A stretch of 5,438 nucleotides of DNA, taken from Treponema sp. (GTDB lineage: Bacteria; Spirochaetota; Spirochaetia; Treponematales; Treponemataceae). Shown here piece by piece: positions 4,332 to 5,438 of this stretch. The notes beneath the pieces were generated by a model. The model searched no databases, was not told the DNA's origin, and was given only the letters and a program-made list of their open reading frames with translations. A program made the position numbers and the translations under genes. How positions within the stretch are numbered: position 1 is the stretch's first letter; every line of letters starts with the position of its first letter. The DNA lies in NCBI GenBank assembly GCA_016282455.1, contig JAEEKM010000069.1, forward strand, positions 1 through 5,438. Direction: 5' to 3'.

Positions 4332-5438
4332 ATGATTACAGGTGAAATTAAAAACAAAATAGATTCAATCAGGGATGACTTTTTCAGTGCAGGTATGAGC
4401 GAATACCTTACAGTCATAGAACAGTTCTCATATCTTATGTTCATACATTCTCTGGATGAAGTGGAAAATGAAACAGAACAGTATGAGAAAATGTCCGGAG
4501 AAAAGAAAGAACACATCTTCTCAGCTGACAAGCAGAAATACCGCTGGCATATTTTTAAGACCTTTGAAGAAACAGAACTCTTTAATTTGATGAATAAAGA
4601 GATTTTTCCCTTCATCAAAAAAGTAAATGCAAACGAAGAAAGTGCCTTTGCCCGCTACATGAAGGACGCCGCTTTTTCCATTCCAAGCCCCCAGACCTTA
4701 AAAGCCGTAATCACAAAACTTGATGAACTCTTTGAAAACCCGGAAGTTCGAGCTAGAGATATGCTAGGTGACATTTACGAATATGTCCTCAGCAAAATGA
4801 ACTCTTCCGGCCAGGTTGGAATGTTCCGCACTCCAAAACAGATTCGCGACATGATGGTTCAGCTTATCCGTCCCCAGCCCATGGATACAATTTGTGACCC
4901 GGCTTGTGGTACGGCAGGCTTCCTGATTTCTTCTGCAGAATATATTCGCGATACTTACGGCTCAAAGATGGGCGACAAGGAATGGGAGCATTATTCAAAA
5001 GGACTTCTCACAGGTTTTGATACCGGAAGCACAATGCTCAAAATATCTGCAATGAACCTGCTTCTTCACTCAATCCACGAACCCCACATCGCATACCAGG
5101 ACAGCGTAAGTAAGAACAATGAAATAGAAGGTCAGTTTGATGTTATCCTTGCAAATCCGCCGTTTACAGGAAGCGTAAATAAATCAACAATCGCAGAAAG
5201 CCTTACAAATATCTGTGCAACAACAAAGACAGAACTTTTGTTCGTTGCCTTGTTTATCCGAATGCTCAAAAAGGGTGGCCGCTGTGCTTGTATTGTTCCT
5301 GATGGAGTTTTGTTTGGTTCATCAAATGCTCATAAAGCACTTCGTAAAGAGCTGGTAGAAAATCATCAGCTTGCAGCAGTTATCAGTATGCCTAGTGGCG
5401 TATTTAAACCTTATGCGGGAGTAAGTACCGGAATTCTC
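4332..5438 (+). CDS. hsdM: Type I restriction-modification system DNA methyltransferase subunit HsdM (3'-truncated by window end)
   Basis: An open frame of 369 codons runs to the window edge with no stop or frameshift. Residues 1-130 form the helical HsdM N-terminal domain. From about 140 the N6-adenine methyltransferase domain begins: GQVGMFRTPKQIRDMMVQL (160-178) is the usual entry motif, DPACGTAGFL (189-198) is the S-adenosylmethionine site (motif I), and NPPF (275-278) is the catalytic motif IV. The sequence continues through GGRCACIVPDGVLFG (315-329) and MPSGVFKPYAGVSTGIL (353-369). HsdM pairs with the specificity subunit HsdS to methylate adenine in a bipartite DNA site, and with HsdR to cut unmethylated DNA. 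hsdS and hsdR would be expected just beyond 5438. Full-length HsdM is about 480-530 residues, so about a quarter to a third is missing. The gene has its own promoter elements and Shine-Dalgarno. Base use is not clearly different from its neighbours. Confidence 0.95.
   Translation, partial: MITGEIKNKIDSIRDDFFSAGMSEYLTVIEQFSYLMFIHSLDEVENETEQYEKMSGEKKEHIFSADKQKYRWHIFKTFEETELFNLMNKEIFPFIKKVNANEESAFARYMKDAAFSIPSPQTLKAVITKLDELFENPEVRARDMLGDIYEYVLSKMNSSGQVGMFRTPKQIRDMMVQLIRPQPMDTICDPACGTAGFLISSAEYIRDTYGSKMGDKEWEHYSKGLLTGFDTGSTMLKISAMNLLLHSIHEPHIAYQDSVSKNNEIEGQFDVILANPPFTGSVNKSTIAESLTNICATTKTELLFVALFIRMLKKGGRCACIVPDGVLFGSSNAHKALRKELVENHQLAAVISMPSGVFKPYAGVSTGIL

Noticed and set aside
4298..4618. Open frame of 106 codons on the - strand over the start of hsdM
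   Set aside because: It lies opposite a clearly real gene, covers its promoter, and its translation has no domain-like character.
1..5438. tRNA genes, CRISPR arrays, insertion sequences or attachment sites
   Set aside because: No cloverleaf, regularly spaced repeat array, transposase or long flanking inverted or direct repeats could be seen by reading both strands.

Overview
The window reads as part of a bacterial chromosome, most likely a host-associated spirochaete of the Treponema type. This rests on overall protein character: a ClpP paralogue with an unusual N-terminus, a free-standing DbpA-type RNA-binding protein, and a loose spirochaete-style lipobox. It is an inference with moderate confidence, because no rRNA or other phylogenetic marker is present. 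Coding density is high, and most starts carry a purine-rich Shine-Dalgarno sequence.

Left part (1-1095): the 3' end of a SpoU/TrmH-family 23S rRNA 2'-O-methyltransferase (rlmB-like, + strand) faces a tiny convergent gene on the - strand (712-858). That gene encodes a predicted 48-residue lipoprotein with its own Shine-Dalgarno sequence, promoter and terminator. The shared hairpin between the two genes pairs fully only in the - strand transcript, so it is built for the lipoprotein gene. Divergent to the lipoprotein gene lies a good sigma-70-type promoter for clpP, with a set of AACAG/CTGTT half-sites around its -35 and a stem-loop at the predicted 5' end of the mRNA.

Middle part (1096-4245): four genes read in the same direction with gaps of 38, 4 and 9 bp and no visible terminator between them, so they look like one operon. 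They encode a ClpP peptidase paralogue with an acidic N-terminus, a UPF0158 domain fused to a GNAT acetyltransferase, a DbpA-type RNA-binding protein with no helicase and a 9-residue tandem Arg-rich repeat, and a glyoxalase II-like metallo-beta-lactamase-fold hydrolase. The combination suggests protein turnover, acetylation and RNA binding under shared control, but no common pathway can be proven from sequence.

Right part (4246-5438): a short AT-rich spacer with new promoter elements leads into hsdM, the modification subunit of a type I restriction-modification system, which runs off the end of the window. The hydrolase just upstream stops exactly at its last metal-binding histidine, without the family's usual C-terminal tail. 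This suggests that the restriction module may have been inserted at this point and clipped the older operon.
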